Source: Saprospirales bacterium
GTDB taxonomy: Bacteria > Bacteroidota > Bacteroidia > Chitinophagales > Saprospiraceae
Reading direction: 5' to 3'
DNA length: 64,000 bases
Assembly (NCBI GenBank): GCA_016719895.1
Contig: JADJYG010000012.1
Coordinates: 124,001-188,000 of the forward strand
A program made the position numbers and the translations under genes. Under the pieces are notes generated by a model, which was not told the origin of the DNA, ran no database searches, and saw only the letters and a list, made by a program, of their open reading frames with translations. How positions within the stretch are numbered: the first letter of the stretch is position 1; the number at the start of each line of letters is the position of its first letter. Shown here one piece after another: positions 8,765 through 17,695 of the stretch.

Positions 8765-8815
8765 TCAAAATGCCGGAGGCAGCGAAATCAACTTCGCTGG
8801 AGTCCGGCATTTTGA
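8765..8815. terminator. bidirectional hairpin terminator
   Basis: Arms 8765-8777 and 8803-8815 are a perfect 13-bp inverted repeat. An inner 6-bp stem (8781-8786 with 8793-8798) closes a 6-nt loop. The stem ends in runs of A on one side and T on the other, as in bidirectional terminators. It lies 35 nt after the lipoprotein stop codon. Confidence 0.8.
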
Positions 8816-8865
8816 GTTATTTTGCAAATGGTTGTGGGCCTATTTCTGGTTAATCTCCCCCTGAC

Positions 8866-11800
8866 ATGAAGGACAATCCGCTTCTTTGGCTTATTCTACT
8901 ATTGGCTACTCCGGCATTGGGCCAAACGTATCTGATGAATAGCACACCCATTGCTTCTCGTGGAGGGCTGTTTTTTGACGGCGGCGGCTGGTTGGAGCCA
9001 TACCTGAACAAGCAGAATTCCACCACTGCCATTTGTCCGGACGGCGGCGCTGGCTGGGCCGCAGCAGTTTCTTATACGCCACCTTGCACCCTTGTGGCTA
9101 ACCTCGTTTCCAGCAGTCCCGCCACTTGCCCCGACAATAATACCGGCTCCGCAACGATCGGCGTTTCCGGAGCCATGGGCGCTCCACAGTTTTTTGTCGA
9201 CAACAACCCCGTGCCTTTTGCATCCGGCAACCTGCCCAATATGTTCGCTGCCGGCAATCACCAGGTAATTGTAGCCGACACTGCCGGCTGCCGGGATACC
9301 GTAAGCTTTACTATTGCCGCTCCCCCCGCCATTACCGTTTCAATCACGGTAACCGATGCCGAGTGTTTTGGCGATAACAGCGGGCGTTTGGAATCTTCGG
9401 CAACCGGAGGCAGCCCTCCAATGACATACGCCTGGCAGGGCTGCCTGGGCGGCCCCGTTATCCCAAGCCCATTGGCGATAGATTTGTTTGCCGGTTGCTA
9501 CCAGGTCACCGTTACCGATAGCAAAGGCTGTACGACAGTCAGCCAGACCACGGTAGCGGAACCGGAAATGTTTCAATTTTTGACTGCGCAGGACTCGGTC
9601 AGCTGTTTTGGAGGTTTGGACGGCGGGGCGACGGTATTTGTTTCCGGGGCAATACCGCCCTATACTTTTATCTGGGATAATGGCGATACGGCGCCATCCG
9701 CCGATAGCCTGAAAGCGGGCTTTCATTCGGTAACCATTACCGACAAGGTAGGCTGTATGGCCGTCACGCTGGTCCAAATTTTACAACCGCCCCGGTTGTT
9801 TCTCGACAGCCTGGTGAGTTTTCCGCTGCTCTGTTTTGGCGCCAATACCGGTTCGATACAAGCTTTTGCCCACGGCGGGTCGGGGTTGCTCGACTACCGC
9901 TGGAATGCTATGCAAACGGGCCAAATCATATCAAATCTGGGCCCCGGCTCCTATACCGTGACGGTAACCGATGCGAACGGCTGCAGTGTCTCGACTGGCA
10001 CACAGGTTGTCGCTCCGCCCGATCTGGTGGTGCAGATAGCTGCCTTGAAGGAAGAATCCTGCAAGGGGGCTTGTGATGGGGCTATAACCCTGGCCGTATC
10101 CGGTGGGGCGGGGTCGTATAATTTGGTATGGGACAACCCCTCCATTCCGCCGGGAACGGCCAATCCTCAAAACCTGTGCCCGGGCACATACCGGGTGACG
10201 GTTACGGACAAAAACGGCTGCACCCGCTCCACCGTTGCTGTTATTCCAGCCGCAACCACCCTCGCTATTCAGCTTTCCGGCATTCCCCCACAATGCGCTG
10301 GGGACATGAATGGCAGCCTTTCGGCGGCTGTGATGGGCGGGAAAACGCCCTACCAATACCAATGGAGCTCCGGTGACACCGGGAATACGGCACAGAATTT
10401 ACCCTGCGGCGTTTTCACCATTTCGGTTACTGACGCCTCCAATTGCACCCTCACCGCCAGCGACACCTTACCTTGCCCCAACCCGATCGTGGTGGATAGC
10501 ATAATTTCGAAACCGGTCCGTTGTTTTGGTGAAATCAATGGTTCGGTCACCGTCTATGCGCTGGGCGGCACCGGCATGCTGGCGTACAGCTGGAATGATC
10601 CCAACCAACAATTCGACCCAGCCGCTGTAAACCTGGCGCCTGCCGCTTACACCGTTACGATTTCGGATGCCAACAACTGCAGTGCAAGCGCTTCCGCCAC
10701 CGTCACCGAACCGCTTCCGATGAATGCAATGACCATACCCGGTCATATCACCTGCTTCGGGGGAAACGATGGCGCCGTCAGCACGAGCGTTTCCGGCGGA
10801 GTGCCGCCATACGTTTATGCCTGGAACATACCACAAACGTCACCACAGATCACCGGACTAGTAGCCGGAACGTACAGTCTCACGATTACGGATGCGTATA
10901 ATTGTCCATTTGTTGTACAGCCCGTAACGATAATACAGCCAGTATCCGGCGTACAGGTGGTGGCTACACAAACGCAACTTGCCTGTTTTGGCAACGATAA
11001 CGGTGCAGCCACAGCAGTAGCCAGCGGCAGCAACGGCCCGCCGTTTACCTACGCGTGGAGTAATGGCCAGAACGGCCCGTCGCCCAGCGTATTCAACAGC
11101 GGAAATTTTACCGTTACCGCCACCGACGCGAAAGGATGCACCAGAACCCAAACCCTTACGATCACACAATGGGACAGTATCCGGGTAAATGTTGCCTTTG
11201 TTTTGCCCACCTGTACCGGCTTCCAAAACGGCCAGGCCGCCGTGAACCTCGTCAATGGCGGCGCCGGCAACGGCATTATAGACAACTATATATTCCACTG
11301 GAGCGTTCCCGGCGCAGCGGATACCATTTATATCAATGGCCTGGCCGGCAACCAAAACTACTCCCTTACCGTAACAGACCAAACAGGGTGCTCCGAAACC
11401 TTTTCCTATTTCCTGAATGATCCATCCCCTATTGTTCTCACCCTGCGCACGGATAGTGTCAGGTGTGCCGGCCTGGCCGACGGCGCCGCGCGTATCAGCA
11501 TTATCCAAAGCCCAAGGCCGGTCACCCAATTCCAGTGGAACAACGGCAATACCGGGCAAACGATTACGAATCTTAGTGCCGGTGTATATACTGTAGTCGG
11601 TACGGATGCACAAGGTTGCTCAGCGAGCGCTTCGGCCGTAGTGTATGAACCGGCTCCGATGCAGCTCGATTTCGATATCCAATCGCTTGTTTGTAATAAT
11701 GATAGTATTGGTGCGATACGGGCCATTGCCCAGGGTGGTACGCCAGGCTATACCTATGCCTGGAATACCGGCGAGGCGGTCAGTAAAATTGTAAACCTGG

Positions 11801-12672
11801 GGCCTGGTATATTTACCATAACCGTCACGGATAAAAACGGCTGCACAACGGAACGCAGTACAGAACTGAGCCAGCCAAATTCACCCGATATCCTGGCGGA
11901 AGTGCTTGCGCCAAGCTGCCATTCCGGTTCCGACGGGCTGGTCCGATTGACCGTCACCGGCGGAATCATACCCTACCGGTTCAGCCTGGACGGAGAAAAT
12001 TACAGCGGTTCAAGCGTATTCCTGGGCCTTGCCGCGGGCGCATATACGGTCTTCGTTCGCGATGGAGCCGGGTGTGTCACAAGCCAACCGGTAACGCTGA
12101 TCGATCCGCCGCCCCTGGCTCTGCTTGTTTCTCCGGATATCACCATCACGCTGGGCGACAGCGTATTACTGAGCGCCAATGCTGCCAATGCCGTTGGCAT
12201 TCCCTTGTATACCTGGCAAAGCGCCCTGACGGATACGCTGATTTGCTCCGGCGCATCGCCCGGTTGCCCGACCATTTTCGTAATACCCTATTACAGCAAC
12301 GTCTATTTTGTGACGGCCACAGACGAAAACGGGTGCCAGGCGGCAGCCTCCGTACGCGTAGAAGTGGATAAACCAAGGGGGGTATTCGTGCCATCCGGGT
12401 TTAGTCCGAACAGCGACGGCAACAACGAGCTGCTCGTCGTTCATGGAAAGGGCAGCCAAATTCGCCAGGTAAAAATGTTCAAGGTGTTCGACCGTTGGGG
12501 AGAATTGGTCTATGAGGACACGAACTTTGAAGTAAACGATCAACAACGCGGTTGGAATGGAACGTTTCGTGGACAGGATTGTCAGGGGGGCGTGTACGTA
12601 TGGTATGTAGAAGTGGAATATTTGGACGGCTTTACACGAGTACTCCGTGGAGATACCACCCTGATCCGTTAA
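8866..12672 (+). CDS. T9SS-exported adhesin with about 13 SprB-type repeats and CHU_C sorting domain
   Basis: 1268 residues. The signal peptide (MKDNPLLWLILLLATPALGQ) is followed by a short region. Then come about 13 units of 70-90 residues of the SprB-repeat type, each starting near a CxGxxxG (ECFGDNSG, SCFGGLDG, TCFGGNDG, ACFGNDNG) and passing through GGxPPYxYxW to AGxYxVTVTDxxGC. The C-terminal 85 residues (from about 1180: FVPSGFSPNSDGNNE, VFDRWGELVYE, GWNGTFRG, GVYVWYVEVEY) are a CHU_C/gliding-motility-associated type B sorting domain. SprB-type proteins are moved over or displayed on the cell surface by T9SS. The PorP/SprF gene 21 nt downstream is the usual outer-membrane partner for such cargo. 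Confidence 0.92.
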   Translation: MKDNPLLWLILLLATPALGQTYLMNSTPIASRGGLFFDGGGWLEPYLNKQNSTTAICPDGGAGWAAAVSYTPPCTLVANLVSSSPATCPDNNTGSATIGVSGAMGAPQFFVDNNPVPFASGNLPNMFAAGNHQVIVADTAGCRDTVSFTIAAPPAITVSITVTDAECFGDNSGRLESSATGGSPPMTYAWQGCLGGPVIPSPLAIDLFAGCYQVTVTDSKGCTTVSQTTVAEPEMFQFLTAQDSVSCFGGLDGGATVFVSGAIPPYTFIWDNGDTAPSADSLKAGFHSVTITDKVGCMAVTLVQILQPPRLFLDSLVSFPLLCFGANTGSIQAFAHGGSGLLDYRWNAMQTGQIISNLGPGSYTVTVTDANGCSVSTGTQVVAPPDLVVQIAALKEESCKGACDGAITLAVSGGAGSYNLVWDNPSIPPGTANPQNLCPGTYRVTVTDKNGCTRSTVAVIPAATTLAIQLSGIPPQCAGDMNGSLSAAVMGGKTPYQYQWSSGDTGNTAQNLPCGVFTISVTDASNCTLTASDTLPCPNPIVVDSIISKPVRCFGEINGSVTVYALGGTGMLAYSWNDPNQQFDPAAVNLAPAAYTVTISDANNCSASASATVTEPLPMNAMTIPGHITCFGGNDGAVSTSVSGGVPPYVYAWNIPQTSPQITGLVAGTYSLTITDAYNCPFVVQPVTIIQPVSGVQVVATQTQLACFGNDNGAATAVASGSNGPPFTYAWSNGQNGPSPSVFNSGNFTVTATDAKGCTRTQTLTITQWDSIRVNVAFVLPTCTGFQNGQAAVNLVNGGAGNGIIDNYIFHWSVPGAADTIYINGLAGNQNYSLTVTDQTGCSETFSYFLNDPSPIVLTLRTDSVRCAGLADGAARISIIQSPRPVTQFQWNNGNTGQTITNLSAGVYTVVGTDAQGCSASASAVVYEPAPMQLDFDIQSLVCNNDSIGAIRAIAQGGTPGYTYAWNTGEAVSKIVNLGPGIFTITVTDKNGCTTERSTELSQPNSPDILAEVLAPSCHSGSDGLVRLTVTGGIIPYRFSLDGENYSGSSVFLGLAAGAYTVFVRDGAGCVTSQPVTLIDPPPLALLVSPDITITLGDSVLLSANAANAVGIPLYTWQSALTDTLICSGASPGCPTIFVIPYYSNVYFVTATDENGCQAAASVRVEVDKPRGVFVPSGFSPNSDGNNELLVVHGKGSQIRQVKMFKVFDRWGELVYEDTNFEVNDQQRGWNGTFRGQDCQGGVYVWYVEVEYLDGFTRVLRGDTTLIR

Positions 12673-12676
12673 TCCG

Positions 12677-12684
12677 TACATTTG
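12677..12684 (+). promoter_or_regulatory. -7 box (TACATTTG) immediately before porP/sprF-like gene
   Basis: An exact TAnnTTTG match lies 9 nt before the ATG at 12694. If used, transcription would start within a few bases of the start codon, giving a nearly leaderless mRNA. The gene may instead be read through from the adhesin. Confidence 0.35.
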
Positions 12685-12693
12685 ACTTGAATC

Positions 12694-13755
12694 ATGAAAC
12701 ATAACAACTACCCGGCACTGGTACTGATCGCGCTTTTTTGCTGCAATTTGCTGCCGTACAGCCACGGGCAGGACCCGCATTTTTCCCAATATTTCGCTTC
12801 GCCCTGGAATTTGAATCCGGCCATGACGGGCGTGTTTTCCGGGCGATGGCGGGTCACGGCCAATTACCGCGACCAGTGGAGCAGCTTTTTATCCCCCGTG
12901 CCGTTTCGTACCTATGCTGCAAATACGGATATTCGGATCGGTGTCAGCCGAAACGATTACATAGCGGTTGGGCTCGGCATCCTGCATGACGAAGCCGGGA
13001 CTGCGCGATACCTGCAAAACAAAGCCCTGCTCAGCGGCGCTTTCCTGAAACAGCTCAGCGGCGGTCCGCGCCAGGCAGACCACTTTCTGTGTGCCGGGGC
13101 GCAACTGGGATTCGGGCAAAACAGCATCGACTGGAGCCGGCTTTGGTTCTCCCGGCAATTCGATCCTGTAGCGGAATCGCCCGACCCCAACGCCGGCAAC
13201 GGCGAACCCAACGCAAACGCCAGCACCAATATTTATCCCGACTTCAACGCCGGACTATTGTGGTATGCCCTTTGGGGCGGCAACGGCGTTTGGTATGCCG
13301 GCGCAGCGTTTCACCATATCAACCAACCCCTGATCGCGCTGGCTGAAAACGGCGGCGAACGTTTGTATTCCCGCTGGTCAGGCCATACCGGCGGGCAACT
13401 GCCCCTGAATGAAAATTTCAGTGTGCTGCCCGGCGTACAATTCCTGCGGCAAGGCCCGGCCTTGGAGGCAAATTGCGGTTTGAATATCCGGTATTCCAAC
13501 AATGACCGAAACGAGCTAGCCCTGCGCCTGGGCGCCTGGGGCCGCCTGGGCAACCGCCTTGGCAAAGGCATTCAAATGGATGCCGTGGCCGTTGTCGCCA
13601 TGCTCGAATTGGAACGCTGGATGTTGGGCATCAGCTATGATATTACCGTATCTTCCCTGACGCGCGCCAACAACTCCCGCGGTGCATTTGAAATCTCACT
13701 TACGTATTTCCATCCCGAAGAAAGAAAAGCCCGGGTGACTTGTCCCCGGTTTTGA
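12694..13755 (+). CDS. PorP/SprF family type IX secretion outer-membrane protein
   Basis: 353 residues. A signal peptide (cleavage after about ...LLPYSHGQ) leads into the PorP/SprF signature DPHFSQYFASPWNLNPAMTGVF, then YRDQWSSF and a series of amphipathic strands typical of a 14-stranded barrel (for example YIAVGLGILHDEAG, GAFLKQL, VWYAGAAFHHINQPL). PorP/SprF paralogs are usually encoded next to a CHU_C-type cargo gene and help it reach or stay on the surface; here the SprB-repeat adhesin directly upstream is the obvious partner. Length (about 350) is normal for the family. No anomalies seen. Confidence 0.93.
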   Translation: MKHNNYPALVLIALFCCNLLPYSHGQDPHFSQYFASPWNLNPAMTGVFSGRWRVTANYRDQWSSFLSPVPFRTYAANTDIRIGVSRNDYIAVGLGILHDEAGTARYLQNKALLSGAFLKQLSGGPRQADHFLCAGAQLGFGQNSIDWSRLWFSRQFDPVAESPDPNAGNGEPNANASTNIYPDFNAGLLWYALWGGNGVWYAGAAFHHINQPLIALAENGGERLYSRWSGHTGGQLPLNENFSVLPGVQFLRQGPALEANCGLNIRYSNNDRNELALRLGAWGRLGNRLGKGIQMDAVAVVAMLELERWMLGISYDITVSSLTRANNSRGAFEISLTYFHPEERKARVTCPRF

Positions 13756-13788
13756 CACCGTTTCACATTTAGTAATTTTATAAATTAC
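13751..13788 (+). promoter_or_regulatory. promoter with overlapping palindrome upstream of TlpA-like gene
   Basis: TTTG at 13751-13754 is spaced 18 nt from TAATTTTA at 13773-13780, close to the Bacteroidota TTTG-N17-23-TAnnTTTG pattern but with A for the final G. A 7-bp inverted repeat (13772-13778 with 13782-13788) overlaps the -7 box and could be an operator. The -33 part overlaps the end of the porP-like gene. Confidence 0.35.
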
Positions 13789-13797
13789 CGTTCGGAT

Positions 13798-15699
13798 ATG
13801 AAAAATCTTCTTACCGCATCCCTTTTCCTTTTTTTCAGCCAGATACTCAGCGCGCAGGCCCCCCACTTAACCATCCGGCCAGAACGCCCAAAGCCGGGTG
13901 ACATGGTGGTATTTGAATACGATATCGCCAAAAGCCCGCTCGCACAGTCCGTGGAAACCATCGACGTTTCGGCCCTGGAATTGGCTAAAGATCAACCGGA
14001 AACCCGGGAGATCATGGTACAACACTCGAACGGCGTTATCAAGGGCCAATTTACGTTAAACAGCGCTGCACAGGTAATTTTACTCGCATTTCAGGCGGGG
14101 GAACGGTGGGACAACAACAACGGCGAAGGCTATTTCATCACCCTTCACGATACCTCCGGTAAGGTATTGCCGCAAAGTTTGGGGGCCCAGGCCCTGGTAT
14201 ACCGCGACTGGGGCAGTTTGTTTGACCTCAACCGAAAATCTACCGTTGCCTACGAACTGTACAACAAGGCTTTTTCGGCAGATCCGGCTTTGCGGACAAC
14301 GTTTTGCAGTTCGTTCGTCAGCTGCCTGCTATCGGTCAAAAGGGGCGACGAGGGCAAAGCGGAAGCGCTGGCCGTATTGAGCGCCGTGTCTGAAACGCCC
14401 AACCTGCCGGAAAGCGACCGGATTGCCATTGCCCGCTTGCTCGACCGTATTCCCGCAGCGGATAAAGCAACCCAGGTTCGGGAGTCGATCCTTAAAACGT
14501 TTCCACAAGGGACGTTTGCCCGTCAAAAACGGCGGCAGGAATTGCGCAATATCAGTGATCTGGCGCAGCTGGAAGCCGCTATCGAGGAGTACCGCAAAAT
14601 GTTCCCCACAACCGCCCCGGAGGCAAAGGAGGAAGAAAGCGAATTATATGCCCTGTTGGGAAACAAGGCGGCCGAGTTAAAAAATTGGGAGTTGGTAAAA
14701 AAAGCCGTAGCAAAAATGAACGCCGGCAGCAAGGCCAGCCTCTACAATAACATTGCCTGGGACCTCGCGGAAAAAGGGGTGGAGCTGGAGATGGCGCGCC
14801 AAATGGCGGCCGAGGCCACGGAATGGGCCAAACTTGAAATGTATCGCCCCCAACAACCCAAGGCTCCGTACTTGCCGTTCAAAAGCTGGGAACGCAACCG
14901 CCAGTTCACCTTTGCTCAATACGCCGATACCTATGCCTATGTGCTGGACAAACTGAACGACTTCAGTGCTGCTGCCGCCTATCAGGCACAAGTCGTGGAG
15001 ATTATGAAAGGAGAAGAAGTGGAAATGAACGAGCGCTACACGGCTTACCTCGAACGAAACAAAGCGCCCGACCTTCGCTACCGCCTCGAGGGCTTCATCC
15101 TGCATGGCCAGGCTTCCCCCGCCATGAAAGAACAATTCAGGCGCTTGTTTATCGCTGAAGATAAATCGACGGAAGGCACCGATGCCTACCTCGCCGGCCT
15201 GGAAAAATTGGCCAAAGCACAGAAGAAAAAAGAAATCGCCGCTAAAATGATGGATCAGCCGGCACCAGGTTTTAAACTCCTGAACCTGGCCGGACAGGAA
15301 GTCAGCCTGGAAAGCCTGAAGGGCAAAGTCGTGGTGGTAGACTTTTGGGCCACCTGGTGCGGACCCTGCAAAGCATCTTTCCCGGGCATGCAACTTGCGT
15401 TGAATGCTTATAAAGACGATTCAAACGTTGCTTTCGTCTTTGTAGACACCTGGGAACGGGTGGAAGACAAGGTTAAAAATGCTGCCGACTTTATTCAGAG
15501 CAAAGGATATACGTTTAATGTATTGATGGATACGGAGGACCAGGTAGTCGCTTCCTTTGGCGTCTCCGGTATTCCAACTAAATTTATTTTGGATAAAAAC
15601 GGAAGAATCCGGTTTAAAAGCATCGGGTATTCCGGCTCCAGTGAGACCCTGGTAGATGAACTTTCCGCCATGATCGACCTGGCCAAAGCGCAGCCCTAA
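13798..15699 (+). CDS. TlpA-family thioredoxin protein with long helical N-terminal region
   Basis: 633 residues with signal peptide MKNLLTASLFLFFSQILSAQ. Residues about 20-130 look like a beta-sandwich. About 130-480 form a helical, TPR-like region, including SLYNNIAWDLAEKGVELEMA and FAQYADTYAYVLDKLND. The C-terminal 145 residues are a TlpA/AhpC-TSA thioredoxin domain: APGFKLLNLAGQEVSL, VVVDFWATWCGPCKASF with redox Cys521 and Cys524, and the cis-Pro loop GIPTKFILD. Such proteins act in the periplasm as disulfide reductases or oxidases. The long N-terminal extension is common in Bacteroidota. A terminator hairpin follows the stop codon, so it is probably transcribed alone. Confidence 0.9.
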   Translation: MKNLLTASLFLFFSQILSAQAPHLTIRPERPKPGDMVVFEYDIAKSPLAQSVETIDVSALELAKDQPETREIMVQHSNGVIKGQFTLNSAAQVILLAFQAGERWDNNNGEGYFITLHDTSGKVLPQSLGAQALVYRDWGSLFDLNRKSTVAYELYNKAFSADPALRTTFCSSFVSCLLSVKRGDEGKAEALAVLSAVSETPNLPESDRIAIARLLDRIPAADKATQVRESILKTFPQGTFARQKRRQELRNISDLAQLEAAIEEYRKMFPTTAPEAKEEESELYALLGNKAAELKNWELVKKAVAKMNAGSKASLYNNIAWDLAEKGVELEMARQMAAEATEWAKLEMYRPQQPKAPYLPFKSWERNRQFTFAQYADTYAYVLDKLNDFSAAAAYQAQVVEIMKGEEVEMNERYTAYLERNKAPDLRYRLEGFILHGQASPAMKEQFRRLFIAEDKSTEGTDAYLAGLEKLAKAQKKKEIAAKMMDQPAPGFKLLNLAGQEVSLESLKGKVVVVDFWATWCGPCKASFPGMQLALNAYKDDSNVAFVFVDTWERVEDKVKNAADFIQSKGYTFNVLMDTEDQVVASFGVSGIPTKFILDKNGRIRFKSIGYSGSSETLVDELSAMIDLAKAQP

Positions 15700-15723
15700 A
15701 ATCATTGGATGAAATTCCGGAAG

Positions 15724-15760
15724 AATCCCGCTCAACAACAATAAGTTGCGCGGGATTTTT
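15724..15760 (+). terminator. rho-independent terminator after TlpA-like gene
   Basis: Arms 15724-15731 and 15750-15757 pair over 8 bp with a small inner stem (CAAC/GTTG), followed by a run of T to 15760. It lies 25 nt after the stop codon. Confidence 0.75.
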
Positions 15761-15810
15761 CAATTTTGTCCCTGAAAAACCGGCAGCACCTCAGCTTAAT
15801 CTACCGTACC

Positions 15811-16767
15811 GTGCACCATTCTTTTCTCTCCATTATCGGCGTAATACAATCGAGCCACCAGGTACGGGACCTGGGCGCCTGGCTGACCAATTTGTATGCA
15901 GAACTGCAAGTGCATTTCAGCGATTTTGAATTCATTCTGGTAAACAACCACGCCGATATCGATCGAATCGACGAAGGGATCAACCCGCTGCCGGAAGCGT
16001 TGCGAAAAAACATTTTTTTGCTTCAACTCAGCGCGCCGGTAAGCCGCGACAATGCTTTACTCGCGGGCCTCGACCGTGCCAACGGGGATTATGCCGTAGT
16101 TTTTGAATTCGATTTTACCGGATTGCCCGAACTCGTGACGCGTATGTGGGAAAAAAGTCAGACCGGCTACGACCTTGTTTACCTGCGCGCACCTGAACGG
16201 CGCCAATCCTGGGCCAACCGGCAGTTGTACCGGGTTTTTTACGGCATACTCACCCGGTACTCCAATTTGCGGATAGACCCACAGGCACATCACACGCGTA
16301 TTATCAGCCGGCGGGCGCTCAATTCGCTACTGCGCCTGCGTGAAAACAGCGGCTATTTGAAGGCGATTTATGCCCTCGTTGGCTATAATACCACCGCTAT
16401 ACCAGTCGCCCAGCCCCTGCAGGCCGGTCCGGATGCGACGTTTGGTGAACAATTCCGCACATCCCTGGTAGCTATTACCTCCTTCACGACGTTTCTGCGC
16501 AGCGTCCTGTGGTGGATATTTCTTTTGTCCTGCCTGGTAGCCGGCACGGCCATTTTCAACGCGGTAAAAGTCCGGGTAACCAACGTAGATATTTTCGGCT
16601 CCTATCACCAGGCGGTATCGGGCTGGGCCTATCTGGTGGTCATGATCTCTATTTTCTTCGCCATCACTTGCCTGAACTTGTATATCATGTCCATCTACCT
16701 GTCCAATATTTACAACGAAATCAAGAACCGGCCGTTGTACATCATTGAATCGGTCAAGCGGTATTGA
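15811..16767 (+). CDS. divergent family-2 glycosyltransferase with two C-terminal membrane segments
   Basis: 318 residues from the GTG at 15811, chosen because it places SFLSIIGVIQSSHQ at the N-terminus, as the first beta strand of GT2 enzymes requires; a TTG at 15766 would add 15 residues but lies only 6 nt after a terminator. The GT-A pattern is visible: FEFILVNNHADIDRI resembles the VDDGSxD loop, SRDNALLAGLDRANGDYAVVF resembles the GxxxALNxGL region, then the acceptor part with LYRVFYGILTRY. The canonical DxD (usually DADLQ) is here EFDFT, so metal and nucleotide-sugar binding may be altered. Two hydrophobic helices (about 228-252 and 274-300) match DPM1/GtrB-like transferases that use polyprenyl phosphate. 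It is followed 2 nt later by folP. Confidence 0.75.
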   Translation: MHHSFLSIIGVIQSSHQVRDLGAWLTNLYAELQVHFSDFEFILVNNHADIDRIDEGINPLPEALRKNIFLLQLSAPVSRDNALLAGLDRANGDYAVVFEFDFTGLPELVTRMWEKSQTGYDLVYLRAPERRQSWANRQLYRVFYGILTRYSNLRIDPQAHHTRIISRRALNSLLRLRENSGYLKAIYALVGYNTTAIPVAQPLQAGPDATFGEQFRTSLVAITSFTTFLRSVLWWIFLLSCLVAGTAIFNAVKVRVTNVDIFGSYHQAVSGWAYLVVMISIFFAITCLNLYIMSIYLSNIYNEIKNRPLYIIESVKRY

Positions 16768-16769
16768 TT

Positions 16770-17627
16770 ATGGCCTATTCCATTAATTGCCGGGGTAAAT
16801 TGCTGGAGATCTCCCACCCCATCGCTATGGGCATTCTGAATATTACGCCCGACTCCTTTTACGCGGGCGGGCGGCTGGACGCCGTGGAACCGGCCCTCCG
16901 GCAGGCCGACCGGATGCTGGCCGCCGGCGCTGCTATTTTAGATGTTGGAGGAGTATCCTCCCGTCCGGGCGCAGCAGACGTGCCGGAAGCGGTTGAACTC
17001 GGCCGCGTAATACCGGTCATCGAGGCGATTCACCGGCAATTTCCGGACGCCGTGTTGTCCATCGATACCTGGCGGTCCAGCGTGGCGCAAGCGTCCATCG
17101 AGGCGGGAGCATCCCTGGTCAATGATATTTCAGCCGGCCGTTTCGATGAAAATTTATATCCATCTATCGCCCGCCTTGGGTGCCCGTATGTGCTTATGCA
17201 CATGCAGGGTACGCCACAAACGATGCAGGAAGCGCCCGCTTATACCGATGTGGTACAGGAAGTTTTGGACTTTTTTATCGCAGAAACGGCTAAACTCCGC
17301 GCCGCGGGTGTAAAAGATATCTTGTTGGACCCGGGCTTTGGTTTTGGAAAAACAGTGGAACACAATTTCGCTTTGCTGCGCAACCTGCAGGTATTTGCTC
17401 AAATCCTGGGCTTACCCGTGTTGGCCGGGCTGTCCCGAAAGTCCATGATTTGCAAGGTCCTGCAGGTAAAACCGGAGCATGCACTGAACGGAACGACCGC
17501 TTTACACATGGTTGCCCTGCAACAAGGGGCACGCATATTGCGGGTCCATGACGTCCGGGAAGCAGTTGAAGTCATCCGGCTGTGGGAAGCGTTGGACGAT
17601 GGAAAAAGCATTGCTCCCCAGCAATAA
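16770..17627 (+). CDS. folP: dihydropteroate synthase
   Basis: 285 residues from the ATG at 16770, 2 nt after the stop codon of the glycosyltransferase gene, so the two genes are translationally close. The enzyme condenses p-aminobenzoate with dihydropterin pyrophosphate in folate synthesis (cytoplasm). All DHPS signatures are present in order: MGILNITPDSFY, DVGGVSSRPGAA, LSIDTWRSS, LVNDISAG, LMHMQGTPQTMQ, LDPGFGFGKTVEHN, LAGLSRKSM and the C-terminal ILRVHDVREAVE. Length is normal. The upstream frame with TTG at 16764 adds only two residues and overlaps the preceding stop, so the ATG is preferred. Confidence 0.96.
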   Translation: MAYSINCRGKLLEISHPIAMGILNITPDSFYAGGRLDAVEPALRQADRMLAAGAAILDVGGVSSRPGAADVPEAVELGRVIPVIEAIHRQFPDAVLSIDTWRSSVAQASIEAGASLVNDISAGRFDENLYPSIARLGCPYVLMHMQGTPQTMQEAPAYTDVVQEVLDFFIAETAKLRAAGVKDILLDPGFGFGKTVEHNFALLRNLQVFAQILGLPVLAGLSRKSMICKVLQVKPEHALNGTTALHMVALQQGARILRVHDVREAVEVIRLWEALDDGKSIAPQQ

Positions 17628-17631
17628 AAGA

Positions 17632-17672
17632 GCGGACTTAAGGGCGTTCAAAACACAGCCCCTTAAGTCCGC
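17632..17672. terminator. hairpin terminator between folP and convergent TerB-like gene
   Basis: A perfect 13-bp stem (17632-17644 with 17660-17672) with a 15-nt loop starts 5 nt after the folP stop codon. The convergent gene ends at 17696, so the hairpin can serve both directions, although neither side has a long T tract. Confidence 0.75.
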
Positions 17673-17695
17673 CAGGAAGTTTACCAGTACAATTG

